Origin: Sungkyunkwania multivorans
Lineage (GTDB): Bacteria; Bacteroidota; Bacteroidia; Flavobacteriales; Flavobacteriaceae
Length of the DNA: 64,000 nucleotides
Assembly (NCBI RefSeq): GCF_042675645.1
Contig: NZ_JBHTJH010000017.1
Location: forward strand, 1,178,001 to 1,242,000
Reading direction: 5' to 3'
Shown here: positions 34,979 through 43,821 of the stretch, piece after piece
How the letters are laid out: every line of letters begins with the position of its first letter
How positions within the stretch are numbered: position 1 is the stretch's first letter
Translations under genes and position numbers: made by a program
The notes under the pieces: model-generated
Told to the model about the DNA's origin: nothing
Database searches by the model: none
The model's input: only the letters and a program-made list of their open reading frames with translations

Positions 34979-35983
34979 ATGGTAAAGGTACATTTCGATA
35001 ATATAAGACAACAAATAATTAATGCTCTCGACAAAGCATCTGAAAGAATAATTGTTGCTGTCTATTGGTTTACAAACGAAGAACTTTTTGATAAATTAAT
35101 TCAACAAATTGAGAAAGGATGCAGAGTTGAATTAATAATCCACAATGATTTTATAAACAACAGAAATACGGGACTCAATTTTCAGCAGTTTATTGATAAA
35201 GGTGGGGAATTTTATTTTTCTGATGGATATAATCCAATGCATAATAAATTCTGTGTTGTCGACAATCAAATTTTAATAAATGGTTCTTATAATTGGACTT
35301 ATTATGCAGAGAATAAAAATAGAGAAAATGTACTAATAATAGAAGAAGAAAAAGATACTATAGAATCATTTATAAATGAATTTGAGCGACTAAAATCCTT
35401 AACCGAAAAAGTAACTGAAATCAGACAACTTACTCGTTTTGAAGTTGACGAAAATAATGTATTGAGAGCAAAAGATTATCTTGCAAATGACATTGTTTTT
35501 CAGGCAAAAGTCACAAATAGACCAGAAATTGTCGAATCTGCTTTTGAAATTGCACCAGATAATATCGAAGTTCAAAAAACTGCGTTTGCATTAGACTTGA
35601 CTAAAAAATATAGATTAAAGCATTCTATTGGTTCGAGTCTAATAAATAATGGATATAAAATTATTGTAGAAAAAGGCTCTTTGATTCCTGTTTCTTCATC
35701 TGCCATTGTACGAACAACTGCCGATAATCAAACAAGTTCAGAAGCAACAATCCATTTTGGCGAAAACCCAAAAGCAACAGTTAATACTAAATTCGCAAAA
35801 ATGCGTTTAAATGGATTACCAAAAAAACCAGCAGGTAAAGCGGAAATGAAATACCATTTCACAATTGACTTGAAAGGAAATTTAAGAATGGAAAAATATT
35901 CTCTTGATAATGGAAGAAAGCAAATTCTAACGAAAAAAATAACTGAAATTTTAGAAGAAATAATTGATGAAAAAACGTCGTAG
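34979..35983 (+). CDS. PLD-family nuclease fused to Hsp70-like substrate-binding domain
   Basis: Residues about 1-140 are a single-HKD phospholipase D domain of the nuclease type: H-N-K-F-C-V-V-D followed by N-G-S-Y-N-W-T. Residues about 215-320 match the beta substrate-binding domain of DnaK: a strand pair, G-S-L-I-P-V-S-S-S, T-A-D-N-Q-T-S-S-E-A-T-I-H, L-N-G-L-P-K-K-P-A-G and F-T-I-D-L-K-G-N-L, each with a DnaK counterpart in the same order. No Hsp70 ATPase domain is present. A one-HKD PLD acts as a dimer. It is probably a nuclease gated by binding unfolded or peptide targets; a defence role is inferred. The ATG at 34979 is preferred to the TTG at 34967. DNA is AT-rich. Confidence 0.75.
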   Translation: MVKVHFDNIRQQIINALDKASERIIVAVYWFTNEELFDKLIQQIEKGCRVELIIHNDFINNRNTGLNFQQFIDKGGEFYFSDGYNPMHNKFCVVDNQILINGSYNWTYYAENKNRENVLIIEEEKDTIESFINEFERLKSLTEKVTEIRQLTRFEVDENNVLRAKDYLANDIVFQAKVTNRPEIVESAFEIAPDNIEVQKTAFALDLTKKYRLKHSIGSSLINNGYKIIVEKGSLIPVSSSAIVRTTADNQTSSEATIHFGENPKATVNTKFAKMRLNGLPKKPAGKAEMKYHFTIDLKGNLRMEKYSLDNGRKQILTKKITEILEEIIDEKTS

Positions 35984-36126
35984 AACACTATGTATAATTC
36001 ATTGATAGAACTCGCCTACTTGCGAAAATCCTTGTGGGTTTTTTATTTAGTGTGTATTTGCAAAATTAGTTGCTCAAACACACAACGAAATCATACACAA
36101 AACTGTCATAGGTAATTAGATTTTAC

Positions 36127-37296
36127 ATGAGTAGAAGACCAAAATACAATTACGAAAAGGTAACAAAAACAGCCAAACAATATAAAACTAGAGGTGATTT
36201 TGTTAAATATGATGAACCATCTTACAGATGGGCTCAAAGGAATAATGTTTTGAATGAAATTTGCGCTCATATGGTATATGTTCGGAAGTATTGGTCTTTA
36301 GATAGTGTGCAACGTGAAGCAAGAAAATATAACTCTAGAACGGAATTTCAAAAACAAAATGTAAGTGCTTATGAATGGGCTTTAAGAAATAAAAAATTGG
36401 ATTCTGTTTGCTCTCACATGAGTGTAAAAGGACACAAGTATAAGAGGGCATTATATGTGTATGAATTTGAAAACAATTCAGCATATATCGGTTTGACTTT
36501 TGATTATCACAAACGTGATATGGAACATAGACGAAGAGGTAGAGTTTTCCGAGAATTAAAGAAATCATCTGCAAAATTCATTAAACTAAATAAATGGCTA
36601 GAAGCAGAAGTAGCACAGAACGAAGAGAAGAAATTAATTGAAAAATATAGAAATAATGGTTGGCGCATTTTAAATGTTGTTACTGCTGGTAGTCTTGGTG
36701 GGAATGATATAAAATGGGATGATAACTCGCTAAAAAAAGAAGCCTTAAAGTATAAAACGATTAAGGAATTTAGAGAAAAAGCTCACGGTGCTTATTCAAC
36801 TGCAGTAGCCAAAGGATTTGAAAAATTTGGTTCACATCTTAAATATGTACGCAATTATTGGGATTTAGAAAAGGTTGAAAAAGAGGCATTAAATTATAGT
36901 CATAAATCCGATTTTAGAGAGAAATCATCATCAGCATATGACTGGTGTTTGAGAAATAATATGATTGACGAAATATGTGGTCATATGAAATCAAGAGTAA
37001 ATAAATGGGATTTACAAAAGGTGAAAGAAATTGCAAAGCAATACGATTCAATGACGGAATTTCAAAAAGGAAATAGAAGCGCATTTGAATGGGCTAGAAA
37101 AAGTGATTTTTTTGGAAAGATTTGTGACGGAATGAGACCTTTAAGAAAATCATGGAATTTTGAATTAGTCATTGAAGAAGTGAAAAAATATAGCTCTAAA
37201 GCAGAATTTCAAAAGAAATCTGGCTCTGCCTATGCTTGGGCTCAAAGGAATAGATTATTAGAGAAAGCATATAAATATTTAAAAAGAACAGTCTAG
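36127..37296 (+). CDS. GIY-YIG nuclease domain within six tandem repeats
   Basis: The protein has a central GIY-YIG domain (about 107-190): L-Y-V-Y-E-F, A-Y-I-G-L-T, R130/R135-R137, the E in K-L-I-E-K-Y and a final L-N-V-V-T-A-G-S-L-G-G. It is flanked by six copies of a ~50-residue repeat: two before and four after. The repeat consensus is W-x(4)-V-x-x-E-A-x-K-Y-x-S-x-x-E-F, then S-A-Y-x-W-A-x-R-N and x-x-I-C-x-H-M. Such repeats probably bind DNA, as in homing-type nucleases. It could be a selfish endonuclease or an effector. The ATG at 36127 starts the first repeat nine residues on. Confidence 0.75.
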   Translation: MSRRPKYNYEKVTKTAKQYKTRGDFVKYDEPSYRWAQRNNVLNEICAHMVYVRKYWSLDSVQREARKYNSRTEFQKQNVSAYEWALRNKKLDSVCSHMSVKGHKYKRALYVYEFENNSAYIGLTFDYHKRDMEHRRRGRVFRELKKSSAKFIKLNKWLEAEVAQNEEKKLIEKYRNNGWRILNVVTAGSLGGNDIKWDDNSLKKEALKYKTIKEFREKAHGAYSTAVAKGFEKFGSHLKYVRNYWDLEKVEKEALNYSHKSDFREKSSSAYDWCLRNNMIDEICGHMKSRVNKWDLQKVKEIAKQYDSMTEFQKGNRSAFEWARKSDFFGKICDGMRPLRKSWNFELVIEEVKKYSSKAEFQKKSGSAYAWAQRNRLLEKAYKYLKRTV

Positions 37297-37369
37297 AGTA
37301 ATGTATATGGCACCTAAGCACCTTGTGGACTACTAAGAAACCAAACACCGGAAGTTGCTTGATTATAAT

Positions 37370-37511
37370 CATCTTACTTTGGAGATTTCAAAGGAATTTT
37401 CACTTGAATCTAGGCAATTATTCAAATACCGATTTAGAAGCTAGTTTCAATAGTATTTATCAAGAAGTTAAAACGATATTTAATCAATACGTTCAGATTG
37501 AGAAAGTATAA
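37370..37511 (+). pseudogene. Degenerate 3' end of a second coupling-protein gene
   Basis: The frame ending at 37511 reads N-T-D-L-E-A-S-F-N-S-I-Y-Q-E-V-K-T-I-F, and in the neighbouring frame just upstream E-I-S-K-E-F-S-L-E-S-R-Q-L-F. Joined by one frameshift these parallel the end of the coupling protein at 34855 (L-L-K-E-S-K-Q-F-S-Q-S-D-L-E-E-N-F-E... and V-Y-E-E-A-K-S-I-F). It has no start of its own. It marks the boundary of cargo placed behind the coupling-protein gene. Confidence 0.65.
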
Positions 37512-37593
37512 ATTGGTGAAAAATTTTCAGTAAAGAAAACTGAAATTATTTTAACTAATAAAATGCTCTTATATTGAAGGAAAAATAAACACT

Positions 37594-38568
37594 TTGATTG
37601 AAAAAGAACAAATACAAAAGAGGCGTCAGGAAATTGCAGAAATCAGACACGCTGATAGTGTATATAGAGATATTGTAGCTAGAGAAAATGAAAGAGAAGA
37701 CTTCGAGAAACGTTGGTTTTGGGAATTACTTCAAAATGCGAAAGACTCTGTTAACCCAGACCAAAGCATAAAAGTGAAAATCTGCATTGAGGAAAATGAA
37801 ATATCATTTTTGCATACCGGCAATCCTTTTGAATTAGATGATATTTTAAGCCTTATTATTCAAGGTAGTTCTAAAAATAATAAGGAAGGTATGACCGGAA
37901 GGTTTGGTACAGGGTTTATGACTACCTATCTTCTATCTAAAGAAGTTAGAATTACTGGTAAACTAGTAAATAATCAAGGTTGCTTTGATTTTCTGCTCAA
38001 CCGTAATGCAACAGATAATGAACATTTTTATTTGCTGCAGCAAGAGTCAAATAAACAATTTGATAATTCAATTAGGAATAATAGCTACTTAGGTGACGAT
38101 GAATTTCAAACTAAGTTTACTTATAAGCTAGGAACAGAAGGAAAGAAGACTGCGAGTATAGGATTAAAATGTTTAGATGAACTAATTCCCATTACTCAAC
38201 TATTCAATAAGCAACTAGAATCAGTAACTGTCATTGAGGATGGTATAACCAGGACCTTTAACAAGTCATTGGTGAATAAGCACGAAATAGGCTCTATTAA
38301 TGAATGGATGGTAAATACGCTTTATAATGGCAAAATGCAAACAAGTTTAAAGGCCTATGTGCAAAATGACCACAGGTTTGATGCTTGTATTATTACTACC
38401 TATCAAAATGAAACCGAAATAATTCTGCCGTTAACAAAGAACCATCCGCGACTATATTATACTTTCCCATTACTAGGAACTGAAGAAATTGGAATCCCGA
38501 TTATTATTAACTCAACTCATTTTGACCCTAGGGTTGAGCGGGACGGAATATATCTCAAGAAAGTATAA
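37594..38568 (+). CDS. GHKL-ATPase protein, N-terminal part (split by in-frame stop)
   Basis: The first 324 codons of a frame that continues, after one TAA at 38566, to 40929. It has a sacsin/Hsp90-like GHKL ATPase fold: N box W-F-W-E-L-L-Q-N-A-K-D (41-51), H-T-G-N-P-F (74-79) and the G-rich lid G-R-F-G-T-G-F (102-108). No ATG is available; a TTG at 37594 with GAAGGA 12 nt upstream is the best start. The ATPase resembles those fused to nuclease domains in defence genes. If not readthrough, the stop inactivates the gene. Confidence 0.75.
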   Translation: MIEKEQIQKRRQEIAEIRHADSVYRDIVARENEREDFEKRWFWELLQNAKDSVNPDQSIKVKICIEENEISFLHTGNPFELDDILSLIIQGSSKNNKEGMTGRFGTGFMTTYLLSKEVRITGKLVNNQGCFDFLLNRNATDNEHFYLLQQESNKQFDNSIRNNSYLGDDEFQTKFTYKLGTEGKKTASIGLKCLDELIPITQLFNKQLESVTVIEDGITRTFNKSLVNKHEIGSINEWMVNTLYNGKMQTSLKAYVQNDHRFDACIITTYQNETEIILPLTKNHPRLYYTFPLLGTEEIGIPIIINSTHFDPRVERDGIYLKKV

Positions 38569-38715
38569 GAAGGTGGAAGTGAGGTAATTAACAAGGAAAT
38601 AATAAATAAGGCTTTATCGCAAAGTTTACTGGCATTCGTACAATTATTTAAAGCCAAAAACATCTCTGGAATTCACGAAGTTTTTAATTTCAAACTTTCT
38701 AAAGATCTAAAATGG

Positions 38716-40929
38716 ATGGACCACGACTGGTTCGTCAATTTAAAAAATAACACATTCCAGATACTTGCCACCAAACAAGTAATCAAGTATAACAATTCTG
38801 AGGAAGGCTTTACTAGTCTTAATGATTTAACAATTCCATTTACTGATAAAACCGATTATATTAAGGGTTTATGGGAACTTTTATCAAAAATACTTAAGCT
38901 AAAGGTGCCATTGGCTAACGAGTTGCAAAGTTGGGTTGAAGTTGCCCAAAGTTATTCATTTATTGAGCCCAAAATAGAAAACATTGATGAACTTGATTTT
39001 GTATGGGGTATTGATGAGTTAATTGATTTTGTTGAGCAAACTAATGATATTGAAACATTAAATTCTTTAATCAGTATTGAAGGACAGTTATGGCTTAACA
39101 ACTTTTACTCTATAATTGTGCAAATTAAAAGGCATTTTCCACTAGAGAAATGTATTGCTTTAAATCGTAGGAATAACTTAAGAAAAGCTGAAGGTATTAG
39201 TTGGGATTTATGCAATGATGAAACTCTGATTGCTACATCCGATTTAGTTGGATTAAACTTTGCTGACAAACTCTTTTCAAAAAACATTCAAACATTTAAT
39301 CTAAGTGGCGTTGAGAATTTTTCGCTTCAAGAGGCGGTAAGTGAGTTAAAATCTAAGCTCAATCAAATTACACCATCTGAAATAAGTAGCAGTTCATACC
39401 AAATATGTAATGCAAAATTCTTGAAATGGTTAATTTCTAAAGAAAATCAAGAAACAATTAAAGATTTAAAAGTTCTAAGAGGTACCGTAAATAATAATAA
39501 CGAGGATTTTATTTATGACCATTTCCCTAAATCCGAACACTTACTTTTAGGTCCAAAAAAATTATTCGAAAAAGAATTTCCAATCTATGCAAGCTTAGTT
39601 AGAGATAAAGATTGTATGAATGATATTTATACTGAGTTTTTGAGTAGTGAAGACTTTAGTTTTTTAAATGAAGGTGGGTTTATACATTATAGCCCAATTA
39701 TTATTAAAACTGAAAATGCAACCATCAAATTGCTAGAAGATTTGATGATAAGCGAAAGGGATTTGAATAGTTTAAGAGATAGTGACGGAAATCTTAAATA
39801 TAAATTCCAGGTCACTTATTCAGATTTCGCATACTTAACAACAAGTGATGGGCATATTTATGCCCGAAATACAACTCAAAAATCAAGTTTAGAACGGTTA
39901 AGATTTTTACTTAATGAAGCCATAGAAAAAAATGTTTTTTTTGATAAAGATTACCAGGAAATTAAAATCGATGATGTCGAAACTGCTATACAATTAAAAA
40001 AGTGCTTATGGGTATATCGTGCCAAACGATTAAATTGGATAAATATAAAAACTGAAAGTGAAGACTCGGAAACAAAGTTTGTAAGCGAAACACCTTCATC
40101 AAAAAATCTTTCAGAATTATTTAAGGAAAATGATGCCTTGCTAAAAACAATTCGTGGCGCCAGACAACAAACTTTTTTGAACAAATTAGGTGTTGGTGTT
40201 TCAGATTTAATTAGAAATACTTTGCCTACGGACGAACTTCGGTTGAGCTGGGATAAAGCAATAACAAATATGATTACAAGTGATGCCGACCCGGAACTTG
40301 TCCAAGAAATTTTTAACGACCCAAGTATTAGAAAAGAATATGAGAGAAGGCTCGGTGAGAGGAAGTTAATAAGCAGGAATCAGTTTATTGGTAAACTCAT
40401 AGAAGATTTGTTTAAAGAATACATAACACAACTCAAAGCCGAAGGTGTCAATATAAATATTGAAAGAAAGCCATTTGGTAGTGATTACATTCTTACAGAG
40501 GAATCGTCAGATTTAATCAATCAACAGAACGAACGAGAGGCTTTTAAAATTAATAACTGGCTTGTAGAATTAAAAGCAACAGGAAAAGATTATGCTGCAA
40601 TGACCCCTTTGCAAGCAAAAACAGCAACAGAACAGAAAGAAAATTATGCTCTAATTGTAGTGCCCCTAAATGGTTTTGAACCTGATTTGGAATATCTCAG
40701 ACAAAATACCAAGGTCATTCACAATATAGGTTATAAGATAGATAATGTTTTTGCAGATTTTAGCGAAATTGAAATTAAAAAAAGCCACCTTCACAATGGC
40801 CAAAATGGAATTTCTGTGAGCATAGAAGATCAAAACATTCGTTTTAGAGTAAATGCCTCTATTTGGAATAACGAGCACATCAGTATTAAGACTTTTATTG
40901 AAACGTTCTTTGTAGATTCAAATAATTAA
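38716..40929 (+). CDS. GHKL-ATPase protein, C-terminal part with PD-(D/E)xK-like nuclease
   Basis: Same reading frame as 37594-38568, separated by the stop and 49 further open codons; together 1,111 codons. The first ATG after the stop is at 38716. The C-terminal domain (about residues 545-720 here) has the nuclease pattern of DUF3883-like proteins: helix with E, then S-D590-Y, then W-L-V-E618-L-K620-A-T and a Q-A-K-T-A helix. Together with the N-terminal ATPase it fits large ATPase-nuclease defence effectors. The middle ~500 residues are unrecognised. As a separate protein it would lack its ATPase. Confidence 0.65.
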   Translation: MDHDWFVNLKNNTFQILATKQVIKYNNSEEGFTSLNDLTIPFTDKTDYIKGLWELLSKILKLKVPLANELQSWVEVAQSYSFIEPKIENIDELDFVWGIDELIDFVEQTNDIETLNSLISIEGQLWLNNFYSIIVQIKRHFPLEKCIALNRRNNLRKAEGISWDLCNDETLIATSDLVGLNFADKLFSKNIQTFNLSGVENFSLQEAVSELKSKLNQITPSEISSSSYQICNAKFLKWLISKENQETIKDLKVLRGTVNNNNEDFIYDHFPKSEHLLLGPKKLFEKEFPIYASLVRDKDCMNDIYTEFLSSEDFSFLNEGGFIHYSPIIIKTENATIKLLEDLMISERDLNSLRDSDGNLKYKFQVTYSDFAYLTTSDGHIYARNTTQKSSLERLRFLLNEAIEKNVFFDKDYQEIKIDDVETAIQLKKCLWVYRAKRLNWINIKTESEDSETKFVSETPSSKNLSELFKENDALLKTIRGARQQTFLNKLGVGVSDLIRNTLPTDELRLSWDKAITNMITSDADPELVQEIFNDPSIRKEYERRLGERKLISRNQFIGKLIEDLFKEYITQLKAEGVNINIERKPFGSDYILTEESSDLINQQNEREAFKINNWLVELKATGKDYAAMTPLQAKTATEQKENYALIVVPLNGFEPDLEYLRQNTKVIHNIGYKIDNVFADFSEIEIKKSHLHNGQNGISVSIEDQNIRFRVNASIWNNEHISIKTFIETFFVDSNN

Positions 40930-40997
40930 TTTAAGGATAAAGGTTGAGTAATTTTTATTGAGAAGAGTAAGATATACAGAAAAAGTAAGAATTTAAA

Positions 40998-41573
40998 ATG
41001 AGTATTAACCAAAGTGAAATAATTAAAAAAACAGATGAATTTCTAGACACCCTTAAGCTCAATCTAAAGCAAATAAAACTCAAAAAATATCAAAGTGTAG
41101 TCTTCAATTCTTCAGAGTTTAGGACCAAAGAAATACTGAATGAAAGTGTACATAAGGTTAAAAAAAGCAGCCTTCCTCTAATTTACACAATCGAGTTATT
41201 AGAAATTAGTAAACTGCCTAAATTACTTGGTCTGTTCGAGGATTTTAGTGAAAGCAACAAAAAGAAAGTTAAGAACAAGGATAGGGTCAATCTTTCAAGA
41301 TATAATAAGTCACTTTCATCTTTTCTATATGTCGGAAGCTCTACCACGGGCATTTACTCAAGATTAAAAAATCATTTTGGAACACGCGGTAATAGAGTAT
41401 ATAGTTTACATTTATGTAAATGGGATAATGGTATTGATTATGATATAAAGTTGAGAACTTATACTATTGAGAACGTAAAAAGCCCAAATACAATGCACGC
41501 TATAGTAGAACTTGTAGAGCAACAAGTTTGGGATGAATTAGAACCCAATTTTGGAAAGCGAAGTGGACAATAA
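40998..41573 (+). CDS. GIY-YIG-like nuclease, small
   Basis: A 191-aa protein whose C-terminal ~130 residues fit a diverged GIY-YIG fold: L-I-Y-T-I-E-L (61-67), F-L-Y-V-G-S-S (109-115), R122 in I-Y-S-R-L-K-N-H-F, and an E-x-x-E-Q-Q-V-W-D-E-L-E-P helix before the final G-K-R-S-G. A long charged linker lies between the two GIY-YIG strands, which is unusual. It starts 68 bp after the ATPase-nuclease gene in the same direction and may form a system with it. Confidence 0.65.
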   Translation: MSINQSEIIKKTDEFLDTLKLNLKQIKLKKYQSVVFNSSEFRTKEILNESVHKVKKSSLPLIYTIELLEISKLPKLLGLFEDFSESNKKKVKNKDRVNLSRYNKSLSSFLYVGSSTTGIYSRLKNHFGTRGNRVYSLHLCKWDNGIDYDIKLRTYTIENVKSPNTMHAIVELVEQQVWDELEPNFGKRSGQ

Positions 41574-41691
41574 AATGCTTAATCTCTACCTCATTTTTAA
41601 ATATGAAGTAACTAGATTAAAACATTTAAATTTACAGAAACAATAGATAATAACTATAAATATTAAAAAAAGAAGCATTTGCTAGTATTAA

Positions 41692-43179
41692 TTGGTTAAC
41701 AAAGAAGAAATAATAGATTTAGAGAAAATTGTTCAAAAGGAATGTGATGAATATTCACTTACTTTAGAAGAATCGCACGATAATAACTTTAAGATTTATA
41801 CAGATCAGTCTTCAGGAATCACACTTTTCCTTCAACTTGATGAGAACCACAATTTATCATTCTACTTTCTGCAACGAACTTACGATGTGTTTTACACTGG
41901 CGATAGATCGGATGCTCACGTAATTCTAAGCTTGATGTTTACGGCTTTCTTAAGGTTCTATAAGTCGGGAATTTCCTGTGAGCAATTTGATATTGGCCAT
42001 CCTGTTGTTCCAGATGAAATATGGGGAAGATATTTGATACCAGTCCAAGCCCCAATTTTACATGGAATTTCGACTGCCAAACAACTCTTTGAGGTTGTCA
42101 AGGAAATAATAAAAATGGTGGCATTTTGGCGAGAAAGCTTATGGTATTTTGCAGGTTGCCCTTGTGATAAATGTATGACTGCTGGAAATATTGATAACTC
42201 AAACTATAAATACTCTTTCGAAGATGTTGAGGACATATTTTCACATTTGCATAGTATATCTAGCCGAAATAATTATAGGGATCGTGAACGACCAGAATGG
42301 GTATATTTCTATGACATAGAAGAGGAAGTTACGATGATTAAATCCAGTAGTCTCGCAAAGTTTCTCTACGCAACATTAGATTTGTGTACAGATAAAACTG
42401 AACAGTTAAAAGGACAGAATGGTACATTTGTGCTAAGCGATAACATAAAAAACTTCGTTCACGATGATACGAGATTTGAACTGGACGAATATTTCAATAT
42501 TATCAATAAAGAAGGGAAACTAAAAGGATACCCCGTGATTCCTATGGAAAATATGGTCGTTACGGTAATGGAAGATTATATTATTGCATTGGGTAGAATA
42601 TGTGGATTTGAAGAATATAAAAAAGAAAGAGAGCTCATTAGAGAGCGACACAATAGAGAATCTGAGCTGTTGTTTCCAATAGCACAATTTTTGTGGAAAG
42701 AAGAAGTTTGTCCAGACCAATTCGAATTATTAGTTAAGGCACTATTGGAACGTGAGCCAAACGTAAAAAGCGTTAGAAGACCAGCACCCATTAATCAAGG
42801 TGATAAAGGAAGAGATTTAATTATTGAGTGGAATGTAATAAATGAATATATGTCCGATACCACACCGCCAAGAAAGTTGATTAAAGTTGTAGGACAATGC
42901 AAATCGGGAAAATCTACAATCGGAAAAGGGAAAGTGTTGGATATACGAGATACTGTAGAAACTCATAATTCACAGGGCTTTTTCTTAGCCGTAAATACCC
43001 AAATTTCCGCAGCACTTACAGAAAAACTCGAATCGTTACTATCTCAAGGAATTTGGACTTCTTGGTGGAATAGGGATGATATTGAGATGAGACTGTCTAA
43101 AAATCAAGATTTAATCCCAATGTTTCCAAATGTTCTAACATCTAAAGACCAAGTCAAATTTGTGGATAGGGAAGATTAG
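41692..43179 (+). CDS. Mrr-like restriction endonuclease-type protein
   Basis: A 495-aa protein starting from TTG (no in-frame ATG fits the length). The C-terminal ~170 residues are an Mrr-like PD-(D/E)xK domain: Q-F-E-L-L-V helix with E345, G-D-K-G-R-D375 and V-V-G-Q-C-K404, then K-V-L-D-I-R-D and A-V-N-T-Q. The N-terminal ~330 residues are of unknown fold and contain a C-P-C-D-K-C cluster (156-161), a possible metal site. It is third of a co-directional cluster with the ATPase-nuclease and the GIY-YIG gene. It could be a modification-dependent restriction enzyme. Confidence 0.7.
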   Translation: MVNKEEIIDLEKIVQKECDEYSLTLEESHDNNFKIYTDQSSGITLFLQLDENHNLSFYFLQRTYDVFYTGDRSDAHVILSLMFTAFLRFYKSGISCEQFDIGHPVVPDEIWGRYLIPVQAPILHGISTAKQLFEVVKEIIKMVAFWRESLWYFAGCPCDKCMTAGNIDNSNYKYSFEDVEDIFSHLHSISSRNNYRDRERPEWVYFYDIEEEVTMIKSSSLAKFLYATLDLCTDKTEQLKGQNGTFVLSDNIKNFVHDDTRFELDEYFNIINKEGKLKGYPVIPMENMVVTVMEDYIIALGRICGFEEYKKERELIRERHNRESELLFPIAQFLWKEEVCPDQFELLVKALLEREPNVKSVRRPAPINQGDKGRDLIIEWNVINEYMSDTTPPRKLIKVVGQCKSGKSTIGKGKVLDIRDTVETHNSQGFFLAVNTQISAALTEKLESLLSQGIWTSWWNRDDIEMRLSKNQDLIPMFPNVLTSKDQVKFVDRED

Positions 43180-43263
43180 TTACATTACAATTCAACATGA
43201 TTGATTGAAATCAGAACACCAGATTGTTTTTGTTTAGAGTTTGTATTCAATAAGTGGTCAAAT

Positions 43264-43299
43264 GGTAGTGTAATAGGTGGTGTAATAGGTGGTGTAAAG
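43264..43299. repeat. Three tandem 12-bp repeats
   Basis: GGTAGTGTAATA, GGTGGTGTAATA and GGTGGTGTAAAG lie head to tail in the 270-bp gap between the convergent cargo and tra operons. No terminator or gene is seen in the rest of the gap. Confidence 0.6.
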
Positions 43300-43448
43300 A
43301 TTCTCAGGTGTTTGAAATAGAATAAATTAGATGAGGAATTGCTGATTTGTTTAATCAATAGTCAAATATCAATTATATATCTCTCTTACTGTTTTTCATA
43401 TGTAAAATATTGAAATTTAAAGCATTATTTCTAAAAGACATAGGAGAT

Positions 43449-43814
43449 TTAAAAAGGTCCATTATCTCTTGGTCCGTTGTGGGTAACCTTCCATAGTCCA
43501 TCTTCTTTAATCAATTTAAAAACACCAGGTTTTGGGTCATATGCTGTGGAATACTTTATCCAAGCAACTTCACCTTCCATAACTTCATCAACAATCTTGA
43601 AGTCGGATTTTGAATTTTTATCCTGAACGAACATTTCTTGAATGCTGGAAAGATTAGCATAGCCTTCTGCAGTAGTATGTTTTTTTAGAGACGCTTTATC
43701 ACCGTGATAAAAACTTTCGGCAACAACTTTGGCAGTTTCAGAAGGAGACATATCCTTATTCCCAGCACAGGAAATAAATAGAAGTACAAGTGAGCAGATA
43801 AGTAATCTTTTCAT
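43449..43814 (-). CDS. DUF4878-type lipoprotein
   Basis: A 121-aa protein with lipobox L-F-I-S-C and a DUF4878-like domain: S-P-S-E-T-A-K-V-V-A-E-S-F-Y-H-G-D, a helix-strand region and G-x-W-K-V-T-H at the end. It begins 7 nt after traN in the same direction, so it is the last gene of the tra operon and may be an entry-exclusion or pore-associated lipoprotein. That role is inferred from position. Confidence 0.7.
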   Translation of the reverse strand: MKRLLICSLVLLFISCAGNKDMSPSETAKVVAESFYHGDKASLKKHTTAEGYANLSSIQEMFVQDKNSKSDFKIVDEVMEGEVAWIKYSTAYDPKPGVFKLIKEDGLWKVTHNGPRDNGPF

Positions 43815-43821
43815 AATATTA

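Noticed and set aside
37323..37511. 62-aa protein from TTG at 37323
   Set aside because: Its second half is the end of the degenerate coupling-protein copy and the first half has no coding signs.
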